From Acidimicrobiales bacterium (GTDB taxonomy: Bacteria > Actinomycetota > Acidimicrobiia > Acidimicrobiales > CADCSY01): 6,397 nucleotides of DNA. The position numbers were made by a program, and so were the translations under genes. Of this stretch, positions 1 to 4,820 are shown piece after piece. The stretch is taken from NCBI GenBank assembly GCA_030447125.1, contig JAUJLZ010000006.1, positions 6,432-12,828 on the forward strand, read 5' to 3'. The notes beneath the pieces were generated by a model that saw nothing but the letters and a program-made list of their open reading frames with translations, had not been told where the DNA came from and did not search any database. Position 1 is the stretch's first letter; each line of letters starts with the position of its first letter.

Positions 1-427
1 GCCCCTCGGCACCGTCGCAATCGGCGCCGCCGCGGTCGGCGCCGCCGGTCGGCGCCCGGTCTTCGGTCATCCGCCAGGCGCTGAAGCCCAACAGAGCGGC
101 AGTGGCCAGTTGCAGCACGTGGCCCTCGCCGGGCACGACGCCAGACAGGAGCGCACCGCCGACTGAGGTCACCAGCCCCACGGGCACGACCAGCAACGCC
201 GCCCGCCCGTCGACCAGCCCCTCGGCCCGGTAGCGCAGAGCGCCGCTGAGGGCGCTGGGCAGGATCGCCGGCAGCGTCGTGCCCACCGCCGCCAGGGGCC
301 CTACCCCGAGCAGGCGGATGCCCGGGGTCGAGACGATGGCACCCCCTACTCCAAAGGCACCGGAGAGGACGCCGGTGAGCAGACCGACCACCAGGGTCAA
401 CCCGTCGCGCAGCAGTCCGGGTTCCAT
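1..427 (-). CDS. TauE/SafE family membrane transporter, N-terminal part (runs off the left edge)
   Basis: Read on the minus strand from the ATG at 427, the frame is open for 142 codons and leaves the window at base 1, so the C-terminal part is missing. The product is hydrophobic. A first helix at about residues 9-22 runs into a glycine-rich stretch (SGAFGVGGAIVSTPGI, residues 22-37), then GTTLPAILPSALSGALRYR (49-67) and a third hydrophobic segment (76-95). This glycine-rich N-terminus followed by a second conserved repeat segment is typical of the TauE/SafE (DUF81) family, putative exporters of sulfite, sulfonates or other organic anions; the substrate cannot be told here. Residues 121-142 form a hydrophilic Gly/Ala/Asp-rich stretch, probably a loop between the two halves. 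The start is reasonable but has only a weak AGGA directly before the ATG. It lies 42 bp downstream of the 25-residue membrane ORF on the same strand. Confidence 0.82.
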   Translation of the reverse strand, partial: MEPGLLRDGLTLVVGLLTGVLSGAFGVGGAIVSTPGIRLLGVGPLAAVGTTLPAILPSALSGALRYRAEGLVDGRAALLVVPVGLVTSVGGALLSGVVPGEGHVLQLATAALLGFSAWRMTEDRAPTGGADRGGADCDGAEG

Positions 428-432
428 GTCCT

Positions 433-459
433 AGCCAGACCGGAGCGGCGGGCCTGGCT
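433..459 (-). other. Short inverted repeat between the micro-ORF and the TauE-like gene
   Basis: Arms AGCCAG (433-438) and CTGGCT (454-459) are exact reverse complements around a 15-nt loop. On the minus strand the repeat lies after the micro-ORF stop and just before the TauE-like start. It could weakly terminate the first transcript or mask the start of the second. With only six base pairs and no T tract it may be chance in such GC-rich DNA. Confidence 0.2.
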
Positions 460-469
460 CGAGTGCGGC

Positions 470-547
470 TTAGATGACGCCGAGGATGACCAAGAGGACG
501 ATGACGGCGATGATCAACGCGATGATGGCAATCGTTCGGGTGTTCAT
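470..547 (-). CDS. 25-residue single-helix membrane micro-protein
   Basis: A complete frame runs from the ATG at 547 to the TAA at 470-472. The peptide begins MNTRTIAIIALIIAVI and ends in LLVILGVI. It is a short polar, positively charged N-terminus (MNTRT) followed by about 20 uninterrupted Ile/Val/Leu/Ala/Gly residues, so it should form one transmembrane helix with the N-terminus probably inside. The codons are richer in A/T (many ATC, ATT and GTC) than the surroundings, as expected for an Ile/Val-rich helix. It sits alone between the sigma factor (66 bp upstream) and the TauE-like gene (42 bp downstream), all on the same strand. A GGAG lies about 15 nt before the ATG, further than ideal. 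From memory, similar tiny hydrophobic ORFs occur in other actinobacterial genomes, but I assign no family or function. Chance is unlikely given the cleanly helical composition and complete frame. Confidence 0.6.
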   Translation of the reverse strand: MNTRTIAIIALIIAVIVLLVILGVI

Positions 548-586
548 GGCCGGGGACCATAGCTCCGCCGCGGCCAGCGGGCGCGC

Positions 587-611
587 ACCGGCCCAGCGTG
601 GACGAGCCGGT
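587..611 (-). terminator. Possible terminator hairpin after the sigma factor gene
   Basis: Arms ACCGGC (587-592) and GCCGGT (606-611) are exact reverse complements around a 13-nt loop, starting 2 nt past the sigma stop codon. The loop contains a further possible CCA/TGG pairing. No T tract follows on the minus strand, so it would be a non-canonical terminator of the kind often proposed in high-GC actinobacteria. Such a short GC arm could also be chance. Confidence 0.3.
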
Positions 612-613
612 GA

Positions 614-1546
614 CTAGGCCGACAGCAGGTCGCGCTCGCCCCGCACGGCCCGACGGCGAAGCTTGAGCAAGGCCTTGGCCTCCACCTGACGAACGCCCTC
701 GCGAGTGAGGTCGAAGCGCTGCGACACCTCCTCGAGCGTGCGGGGCCGGCCCCGGTCGAGGCCGTAGCGCAAGCAAAGGATCTCCCGCTCCCTGGCCCCG
801 AGACCGGCCAGCAGTTCGGTGACCTGGGCCGGCAGCATGGCCGCGAAGACCTCTTGCTCGGGCGCAGGGGCGGAGGTGTCCTCGACCAGGTCGCCCAGTT
901 CGCGCTCGCCGTCGCTGAGCGGTTCCGACAGCGACAACGGGTCATGCAGGTAGGGAAGCAACTCCTCGACCTTGCGCTGCGAGAGACCAAGCGACTCGGC
1001 CAGCTCGTCGCTGCGGGGCGGGCGGCCGTGGCGCACCTCGAAGGCGATGCTCTCGATGCGCAGACCGACGAGGTTGTCGTTGGCGTGCACGGGCAGGCGG
1101 ATGGCCCGGCCCGTGTTGGCGATGCCCCGCCCGATGGCCTGGCGGATCCACCAGGTGGCGTAGGTCGAGAACTTGAACCCCTTGCTGGCATCGAACTTCT
1201 CCACCGCGTGGATGAGGCCGAAGTTGCCCTCCTGTATCAAGTCGAGGAGGGGGAGGCCGGAAGTGGGGTAGCGCTTGGCTATGGAGACGACCAGGCGAAG
1301 GTTGCACTTGACGAAGGTCAATCCGGCTTCGTCGCCGGCCCGGACCAGCTCCAGCAGCTTCTTGCGCCTCCTCGGGGGGGGCGGCTCCCCGGCGGTCAGC
1401 TCCTCGGCCGCCTGCCGGCCGGCACGCACAGCTGCCCCCAGACGAGCCTCATCCTTCTTGGTCAACAACGGGTACTTGCCGATGTCGTTCAGGTAGAGCT
1501 GGACGAGGTCCTCGTCCTCGGCGCTACCGCCAGCCTGCTTGGCCAC
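614..1546 (-). CDS. Group 2 (SigA/SigB-like) sigma-70 factor, RpoD family
   Basis: An RNA polymerase sigma subunit of about 310 residues that directs core enzyme to promoters. Region 1.2 is at about residues 13-38 (DLVQLYLNDIGKYPLL). Regions 2.1-2.4 are at about 81-148, with NLRLVVSIAKRY, the core-binding LLDLIQEGNFGLIHAVEKFD, and the -10 recognition stretch FSTYATWWIRQAI. Region 3 begins at IRLPVHAND (149-157). Region 4 is near 247-298, with the -35 helix-turn-helix DLTREGVRQVEAKALLKLRR. The long acidic region 1.1 of primary sigma factors is absent and the length matches mycobacterial SigB-type factors, so a group 2 (alternative, non-essential) role is more likely than the main housekeeping sigma. 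Region 2.4 is nearly identical to SigA, so promoters with a TANNNT -10 are expected. I chose the GTG at 1546 because GGGGGGAG lies five bases before it; the GTG at 1552 directly abuts that purine run. Confidence 0.92.
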   Translation of the reverse strand: MAKQAGGSAEDEDLVQLYLNDIGKYPLLTKKDEARLGAAVRAGRQAAEELTAGEPPPPRRRKKLLELVRAGDEAGLTFVKCNLRLVVSIAKRYPTSGLPLLDLIQEGNFGLIHAVEKFDASKGFKFSTYATWWIRQAIGRGIANTGRAIRLPVHANDNLVGLRIESIAFEVRHGRPPRSDELAESLGLSQRKVEELLPYLHDPLSLSEPLSDGERELGDLVEDTSAPAPEQEVFAAMLPAQVTELLAGLGAREREILCLRYGLDRGRPRTLEEVSQRFDLTREGVRQVEAKALLKLRRRAVRGERDLLSA

Positions 1547-1552
1547 CCTCAC

Positions 1553-1560
1553 TCCCCCCG
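1553..1560 (-). promoter_or_regulatory. Ribosome binding site that decides the sigma factor start
   Basis: On the minus strand CGGGGGGA is followed by GTGAGGGTG. The purine run completes as GGAG with the first base of the upstream GTG (1552), which leaves five bases before the second GTG (1546). This spacing fits the second GTG and leaves none for the first. Confidence 0.5.
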
Positions 1561-1673
1561 AAGCTCCGCCTGTCGAACAGCACGACCCTGCTCCCGCGCT
1601 GCAGGTGGAACGTTACCCTTGTACCCCTCTACGACACATGTCCACCCTGCGGATGCCAGGTCATCGCTGGGCC

Positions 1674-1704
1674 GGGCGCGAGGGTGTCAACCACGCTCGG
1701 GCCC
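1674..1704 (-). terminator. Hairpin just after gpsA, likely its terminator
   Basis: GGGCGCGAG (1674-1682) pairs with CTCGGGCCC (1696-1704) at eight of nine positions. The loop can add a small GGT/ACC pairing. The structure begins four bases past the gpsA stop codon, where a terminator would be expected, and lies in the 162-bp gap before the sigma gene. No T tract follows on the minus strand, so intrinsic termination would be of the U-less type. Confidence 0.4.
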
Positions 1705-1708
1705 GGGA

Positions 1709-2710
1709 TCACCGCGTGAGCCCGTGGAGCTCGGAGCGGGGTTGGCGCTGCATGAGGGCGTCGAGCGCCTCGGCGGCGGTCAGGCGGCCGGCGCAGACCT
1801 CGGCGGTCCGCTGGGAGATCGGGACCTCGACCCCCAGCTCGACGCCGAGCTCGCAGACGACACGCGCCCCCTCCACCCCCTCGGCGACCATGTGCAGTTC
1901 GGCCACCACCTCGGCCGGGGCCCGGCCCTGCCCCAACGCCACCCCGACCTGGTGGTTGCGGCTCTTGGTGCTACTGCAGGTCACCACCAGGTCGCCCAGG
2001 CCGGCCAGGCCTGCGCACGTACGAGGGTCGCCGCCGAGGGCGACGGCGACCCGGGTGAGCTCGGCCAGGCCCCGGGTCACGATGGCGGCCCGGGCGTTGT
2101 CACCCAGCTCCATTCCGTCGGCCATGCCGGCGGCGATGGCCACCACGTTCTTCAGGGCGCCGGCGATCTCGCAACCGACGACGTCGGCGTTGGTGTAGAC
2201 CCGAAAGGCCTCAGTGCCAAAGGCGTGCTGCAGTGCGGTGGCCACGTCATCGTCGCTCATGGCCAGCACCGAGGCGGCGGGCAACCCGAGGACGATCTCG
2301 CCGGCGAGGTTGGGTCCGGTCAGCACGCCTGCGGGACGGCCAGGGAGCACCTCGGCCACGACCTCGGTCATGCGCCGGCGGGTGTGGTGCTCGAGGCCCT
2401 TGGTCAGGCTCACGACGGGGACGCCAGCCGCCAGGGACCCGGCCAGCTCACCCAGCACCGCTCGAAAGCCCTGGGTGGGCACGGCCAGGGCGACGGCGTC
2501 GGCCCCGGCGACGGCTTCGGCCACGTCGGCCGTCGCCCGCAGGGTCGCAGGCAACCTCGTGCCTGGGAGGTAGGCGTCGTTGGTGTGGTGTCGGTTGATC
2601 TCCTCGGCCAGGGCTGGGCGGCGGGCCCACAGCGAGGTCGGCCCGTTGGCGCAGCGCAGGGCAGCGAAGGTCGTGCCCCACGAACCGGCTCCGATCACGG
2701 CCACCCGCAT
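1709..2710 (-). CDS. gpsA: NAD(P)H-dependent glycerol-3-phosphate dehydrogenase
   Basis: Cytoplasmic enzyme that reduces dihydroxyacetone phosphate to sn-glycerol-3-phosphate, the backbone of phospholipids. The 333-residue length is normal for the family. The N-terminal Rossmann fold opens with VIGAGSWGTTFA, with the dinucleotide-binding glycines at residues 7, 9 and 12. SLTKGLE (101-107) carries the first conserved lysine (104). TGPNLAGEI (131-139) is the substrate-pocket motif. ALKNVVAIAAGM (185-196) carries the likely catalytic Lys187, and GDNARAAIVTRGLAE (203-217) is the C-terminal domain signature. No key residue is missing. The ATG start puts the nucleotide-binding strand right at the N-terminus, as usual. 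There is no good Shine-Dalgarno; instead a TAGGGT element lies eight bases upstream, suggesting a leaderless mRNA. It diverges from cofC, as gpsA (Rv2982c) does from fbiD (Rv2983) in Mycobacterium tuberculosis as I recall it. Frame, motifs and length leave little doubt. Confidence 0.97.
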   Translation of the reverse strand: MRVAVIGAGSWGTTFAALRCANGPTSLWARRPALAEEINRHHTNDAYLPGTRLPATLRATADVAEAVAGADAVALAVPTQGFRAVLGELAGSLAAGVPVVSLTKGLEHHTRRRMTEVVAEVLPGRPAGVLTGPNLAGEIVLGLPAASVLAMSDDDVATALQHAFGTEAFRVYTNADVVGCEIAGALKNVVAIAAGMADGMELGDNARAAIVTRGLAELTRVAVALGGDPRTCAGLAGLGDLVVTCSSTKSRNHQVGVALGQGRAPAEVVAELHMVAEGVEGARVVCELGVELGVEVPISQRTAEVCAGRLTAAEALDALMQRQPRSELHGLTR

Positions 2711-2745
2711 GGGTGCCGACCCTAGATCCCTACACTCGGGGCCAC
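2711..2745. promoter_or_regulatory. 35-bp divergent promoter region of gpsA and cofC
   Basis: Two TANNNT -10-like elements face away from each other. TAGGGT on the minus strand (2719-2724) is eight bases before the gpsA ATG. TACACT on the plus strand (2731-2736) is nine bases before the cofC ATG. Transcription would then start at or within a base or two of each start codon, giving leaderless mRNAs, which are common in actinobacteria. Neither gene has a strong Shine-Dalgarno, apart from a GGGG five bases before cofC. Any -35 element would lie at or beyond the start of the opposite gene; I see no good TTGACA match there. Confidence 0.4.
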
Positions 2746-3321
2746 ATGGGAGCAGCGGTGCTGGTGCCGGTCAAGGCCTTCTCCCGGGCCAAGCTGCGCC
2801 TCGCCCCCGCCCTCGACGCCCCGGCCCGGGCCGACCTGGCCCGGCGCATGGCCGGCCACGTCGTCTCCGTCGCCGCCCCGTTGCCGGTCAGCGTGGTCTG
2901 CGACGACGCCGAGGTGGCAGTTTGGGCCGTGGCGCACGGCGCGACGGTGGTGTGGGCCCCGGGCCGGGGTCTCGACGGAGCCGTCGGTTGGGGCGTGGCC
3001 CGTTTGGCCGAGCGCGGGTACTCCCGGGTGGTCGTGGCCCACGCCGACCTCCCCCTCGCCCGATCCCTCGACGACCTGGTCCCCGGGGTGGGCGTCACCC
3101 TGGTGCCCGACCGGCACGACGACGGGACCAACGTGGCCGTGGTGCCCGCCGATGCAGGTTTCCGCTTCGCCTACGGGCCGGGCTCCTTCGGCCGTCACCG
3201 GCGGGAGGCTGAACGTCTGGGCCTCGCCGTGCACGTACGCCGGGCGCCCGAGCTGGCCTGGGACGTCGACGTCCCCGCCGACCTCCTCCTCCCGTCGATC
3301 CCGGTCCTCCCGTGCAGCTGA
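2746..3321 (+). CDS. cofC: CofC/FbiD guanylyltransferase of coenzyme F420 biosynthesis
   Basis: Predicted 2-phospho-L-lactate (or phosphoenolpyruvate) guanylyltransferase, also called fbiD. It uses GTP to make the GDP-linked lactyl or enolpyruvyl donor that the CofD/FbiA transferase joins to the deazaflavin Fo. The 191-residue product shows the family order: VPVKAFSRAKLRLAP (7-21), the nucleotide-binding start; RGLDGAVGWGVA (74-85); AHADLPLA (98-105) with the metal/nucleotide-site Asp; DRHDDGTNVAVV (122-133), a CofC hallmark; FAYGPGSFGRH (141-151); and the terminal WDVDVPADL (172-180). An upstream in-frame ATG at 2713 would extend into the gpsA promoter and precedes the conserved N-terminus, so I use the ATG at 2746. 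In actinobacteria the physiological substrate is reported to be PEP, which the sequence cannot distinguish. Its stop codon lies inside the next gene (10-bp overlap). No cofD, cofE or cofH homologue is visible in the window. Confidence 0.93.
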   Translation: MGAAVLVPVKAFSRAKLRLAPALDAPARADLARRMAGHVVSVAAPLPVSVVCDDAEVAVWAVAHGATVVWAPGRGLDGAVGWGVARLAERGYSRVVVAHADLPLARSLDDLVPGVGVTLVPDRHDDGTNVAVVPADAGFRFAYGPGSFGRHRREAERLGLAVHVRRAPELAWDVDVPADLLLPSIPVLPCS

Positions 3322-4037
3322 ACCTCAAGGCTCCCGAAGTGGCCCTGGCCATCGGTGCCCATCCCGACGACGTCGAGTTCGGGTGCGGGGCCACCCTGGC
3401 CAAGTGGGCGGCCCGGGGCTGCGTGGTCCACCACCTGGTCTGCACCGACGGGTCCAAGGGTTCGTGGGACCCGGAGGCCGACACGGCCCGCCTGGTGGTG
3501 GAGCGTCAAGCCGAGCAGCGGGCCGCGGCCCGGGCCCTCGGCGCCAGGGGCGAGTGCGTGTTCCTGGGATGGGTCGACGGGGAGCTCGAGTCGGGGCTGC
3601 GCCAGCGCTGGGAGGTGGCCTACTGGATTCGCCGGCTGCGGCCACAGGTGGTGCTCGGCCACGACCCGTGGAAGCGCTGGCGCCTGCATCCCGACCACCG
3701 CCACGCCGGGTTCCTGGCCGTCGAAGGGGTGGTGGCCGCCCGAGACCCGCACTTCTTCCCCGAACAGCAGCTCGCCCACCACCGGCCCGAGGCCATGTTG
3801 CTGTGGGAGGCCGATGAGGTCGACCACGTCGAGGACGTCTCCGGCCACGAGGACACCAAGGTCGCCGCTCTGCTGGAGCACCGCAGCCAGTACCGCTCCA
3901 CGCACCAGATCGACGACGCGGGTGACCAGGTCCAGGTCGAAGCCTTTCGCCGGCGGGTGCACGAGCGTCTGGCTGAGATGGGCGCCCTCGCCGAGGTCGA
4001 CGTGGGCGAGGCGTTCAAGCACATCGGCCGAGTCTGA
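3312..4037 (+). CDS. PIG-L family zinc-dependent deacetylase (MshB/LmbE-like)
   Basis: A 241-residue protein of the family that removes N-acetyl groups from sugars (GlcNAc-PI, GlcNAc-inositol in mycothiol synthesis, bacillithiol precursors). The zinc site is clear: AHPDD at residues 16-20, where His17 and Asp20 should bind zinc and Asp19 act as base, and HPDHRHAG at 126-133, supplying the third ligand His129. LVCTDGSKGSWDPEAD (42-57) and the EQRAAARALGA stretch (68-78) are also typical. The substrate is unknown: this could be a mycothiol-type enzyme, but the motif set does not prove MshB. The GTG start lies 10 bp inside the end of cofC with no evident Shine-Dalgarno, so translation is probably coupled to cofC. 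A GTG at 3339 with AAGG eight bases upstream is an alternative and still keeps the AHPDD motif. The co-transcribed position hints at a role linked to cofactor or thiol metabolism, which is inference only. Confidence 0.92.
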   Translation: MQLNLKAPEVALAIGAHPDDVEFGCGATLAKWAARGCVVHHLVCTDGSKGSWDPEADTARLVVERQAEQRAAARALGARGECVFLGWVDGELESGLRQRWEVAYWIRRLRPQVVLGHDPWKRWRLHPDHRHAGFLAVEGVVAARDPHFFPEQQLAHHRPEAMLLWEADEVDHVEDVSGHEDTKVAALLEHRSQYRSTHQIDDAGDQVQVEAFRRRVHERLAEMGALAEVDVGEAFKHIGRV

Positions 4038-4067
4038 GGGAGCCGGGCGAGGCCGGACGGGCAAACG

Positions 4068-4096
4068 TTGACACCGACGACCGGGGCGACGAGTAT
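4068..4096 (+). promoter_or_regulatory. Candidate promoter for hsp20
   Basis: A perfect TTGACA -35 hexamer (4068-4073) is followed after 17 bases by GAGTAT (4091-4096), which keeps the A and final T of a TANNNT -10. Transcription would start near 4103, giving a leader of about 105 nt before the hsp20 ATG. This is a housekeeping-type promoter. I found no recognisable HAIR (HspR) site near it. The weak -10 limits confidence. Confidence 0.4.
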
Positions 4097-4148
4097 GTCC
4101 GGCGTTCCTCGCCCGACCGACATGCGCTCGGACGGGGGAAGCGGATGC

Positions 4149-4183
4149 GGGCTGAGGCACGTCGGGGGGGCGTGCCTCAGCCC
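4149..4183 (+). repeat. Perfect 13-bp inverted repeat in the hsp20 leader
   Basis: GGGCTGAGGCACG (4149-4161) and CGTGCCTCAGCCC (4171-4183) are exact reverse complements, separated by nine bases (TC followed by seven G). With one bulged C (4184) the stem can gain two more pairs (4147-4148 with 4185-4186). It ends 25 bases before the hsp20 ATG and 10 bases before its ribosome binding site. It could be a terminator for the cofC-deacetylase unit, an attenuator or thermosensor-like structure in the hsp20 leader, or a dyad operator. There is no T tract. The repeat itself is certain; its role is not. Confidence 0.7.
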
Positions 4184-4193
4184 CGCTCCCTGC

Positions 4194-4201
4194 GGGTAGG
4201 G
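4194..4201 (+). promoter_or_regulatory. Ribosome binding site of hsp20
   Basis: GGGTAGGG lies seven bases before the ATG at 4209, good spacing for a Shine-Dalgarno, and supports this start over any internal Met. It lies 10 bases past the 13-bp inverted repeat, so it remains exposed if that hairpin forms. Confidence 0.5.
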
Positions 4202-4208
4202 CCAGCCC

Positions 4209-4595
4209 ATGGCAAGCGAATCCGACGAACAGCTCATGTCCAGCGGCGGCGGCGAGCAGGCCGCGGCTGGCCGTCCCCAGCAGGTGCCGGTCAACATGTA
4301 CGAGGCCGAACAGGCCATCGTGTTGGTGGCCCCCCTGCCGGGCGTGATGGCCGACGACATCACCGTGGTCGTCGAAGGGGGCACGGCCACCATCGCCGCC
4401 GAGATGCGGACCAAGGCCGAGAAGGACTACTTGCTGCATGAGTGGCACTACGGCCCCTACGAACGTGAGGTGGAGCTGCCCGACGGCTTCGGGGGCCGGG
4501 CCGAAGCCAGCTTCGCCAACGGCCAGCTGGCCCTGCGCGTCGAGCGGGGCGACGGCGGCGTGCGCCGCCAGGTCGAGATCACCGGCCGGCCCTAA
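4209..4595 (+). CDS. Small heat-shock protein, Hsp20/alpha-crystallin family
   Basis: ATP-independent cytoplasmic chaperone of 128 residues that would bind unfolding proteins and hold them for refolding. The N-terminal arm (1-27) is polar and low-complexity. The alpha-crystallin domain spans about residues 28-124: PVNMYEAEQAIVLVAPLPGV (27-46, the typical strand plus P-GV turn), DDITVVVEGGTATIAAE (49-65), YEREVELPDGF (84-94), and the family signature A-x-x-x-NGQLALRV (100-111, ASFANGQLALRV). The C-terminus has a V-x-I motif (VEI, 122-124), the usual anchor between dimers, followed by only four residues. All expected elements are present and length is normal. It is transcribed in the same direction as the deacetylase after a 171-bp gap with its own candidate promoter and a hairpin, so it is probably a separate, stress-controlled unit. 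It is convergent with the small ORF ending at 4642. Confidence 0.92.
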   Translation: MASESDEQLMSSGGGEQAAAGRPQQVPVNMYEAEQAIVLVAPLPGVMADDITVVVEGGTATIAAEMRTKAEKDYLLHEWHYGPYEREVELPDGFGGRAEASFANGQLALRVERGDGGVRRQVEITGRP

Positions 4596-4641
4596 GTCCC
4601 TCCTTGTGCTGGAGCGCTGGCTTCGTGAGAGCGGATCGGCG

Positions 4642-4809
4642 TCAGCGGCGGCGGCGGACGAGGAGACCGGCGACGACGATGAACACGAGCAGCGCCAGGC
4701 CGGCGGCTGGCACCACCCCCCTTGGAAGGGGTTCGCCCACCACCCGTTGCACCTCGGTGGTGGTGGTCTCGACTGCGGCCACGAGGATGAAGACGAGGGC
4801 GTGCGCCAC
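4642..4809 (-). CDS. Putative 55-residue two-helix membrane protein, unknown family
   Basis: A complete minus-strand frame runs from the GTG at 4809 to the TGA at 4642-4644. The product has a first hydrophobic stretch (AHALVFILVAAV, residues 2-13), a polar middle (ETTTTEVQRVVGEPLPRG), a stronger hydrophobic helix (AAGLALLVFIVVAGLLV, about 35-51) and a tail of four arginines. The pattern is a small protein with two membrane segments, or a signal peptide plus one anchor, with the Arg tail in the cytoplasm. It starts 11 bp after the stop codon of the PH-domain gene on the same strand, so it may be co-transcribed and translated by reinitiation. Support is moderate: no clear Shine-Dalgarno precedes the GTG, no other start codon exists upstream in frame, and I do not recognise a family. 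The organised hydrophobic and charged pattern and the tight junction argue against chance. It is convergent with hsp20, whose stop codon is 46 bp away. Confidence 0.5.
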   Translation of the reverse strand: MAHALVFILVAAVETTTTEVQRVVGEPLPRGVVPAAGLALLVFIVVAGLLVRRRR

Positions 4810-4820
4810 GAGGCCCGAAG

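Noticed and set aside
1610..1644. TGGACA with TACAAG or TAACGT on the minus strand as a sigma-gene promoter
   Set aside because: Spacings are 15 and 24 bases, outside the usual range, and the hexamers are only partial matches.
1685..1690. TTGACA on the minus strand as a -35 element for the sigma gene
   Set aside because: No TANNNT-type -10 lies 16-18 bases downstream, and the hexamer falls in the loop of the hairpin that follows gpsA.
854..2725. A 623-codon open frame on the plus strand opposite the sigma factor and gpsA
   Set aside because: It lies antisense to two genes with unmistakable family motifs, crosses their intergenic gap, and its translation is a Gly/Ala/His-rich low-complexity sequence with no domain. 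In GC-rich DNA, such long antisense frames are expected.
4149..4183. CIRCE (HrcA) or HAIR (HspR) operator upstream of hsp20
   Set aside because: The spacer of nine bases fits CIRCE, but the arms do not match TTAGCACTC/GAGTGCTAA, and there is no CTTGAGT/ACTCAAG pair for HspR.
3195..4448. A 417-codon open frame on the minus strand opposite the deacetylase and hsp20
   Set aside because: It runs antisense to two well-supported genes and shows no motif; it reflects the codon bias of the real genes.
4718..4731. CCCCTT/AAGGGG palindrome inside the small membrane ORF
   Set aside because: The two-base centre is too short for a hairpin loop, and the codons it covers fit the Gly/Arg/Pro coding context; probably chance in GC-rich DNA.
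4736..4766. CCACCACC/GGTGGTGG complementary runs
   Set aside because: They are explained by Val and Thr codon runs (VV and TTTT) in the putative small membrane protein and are not a clean repeat unit.
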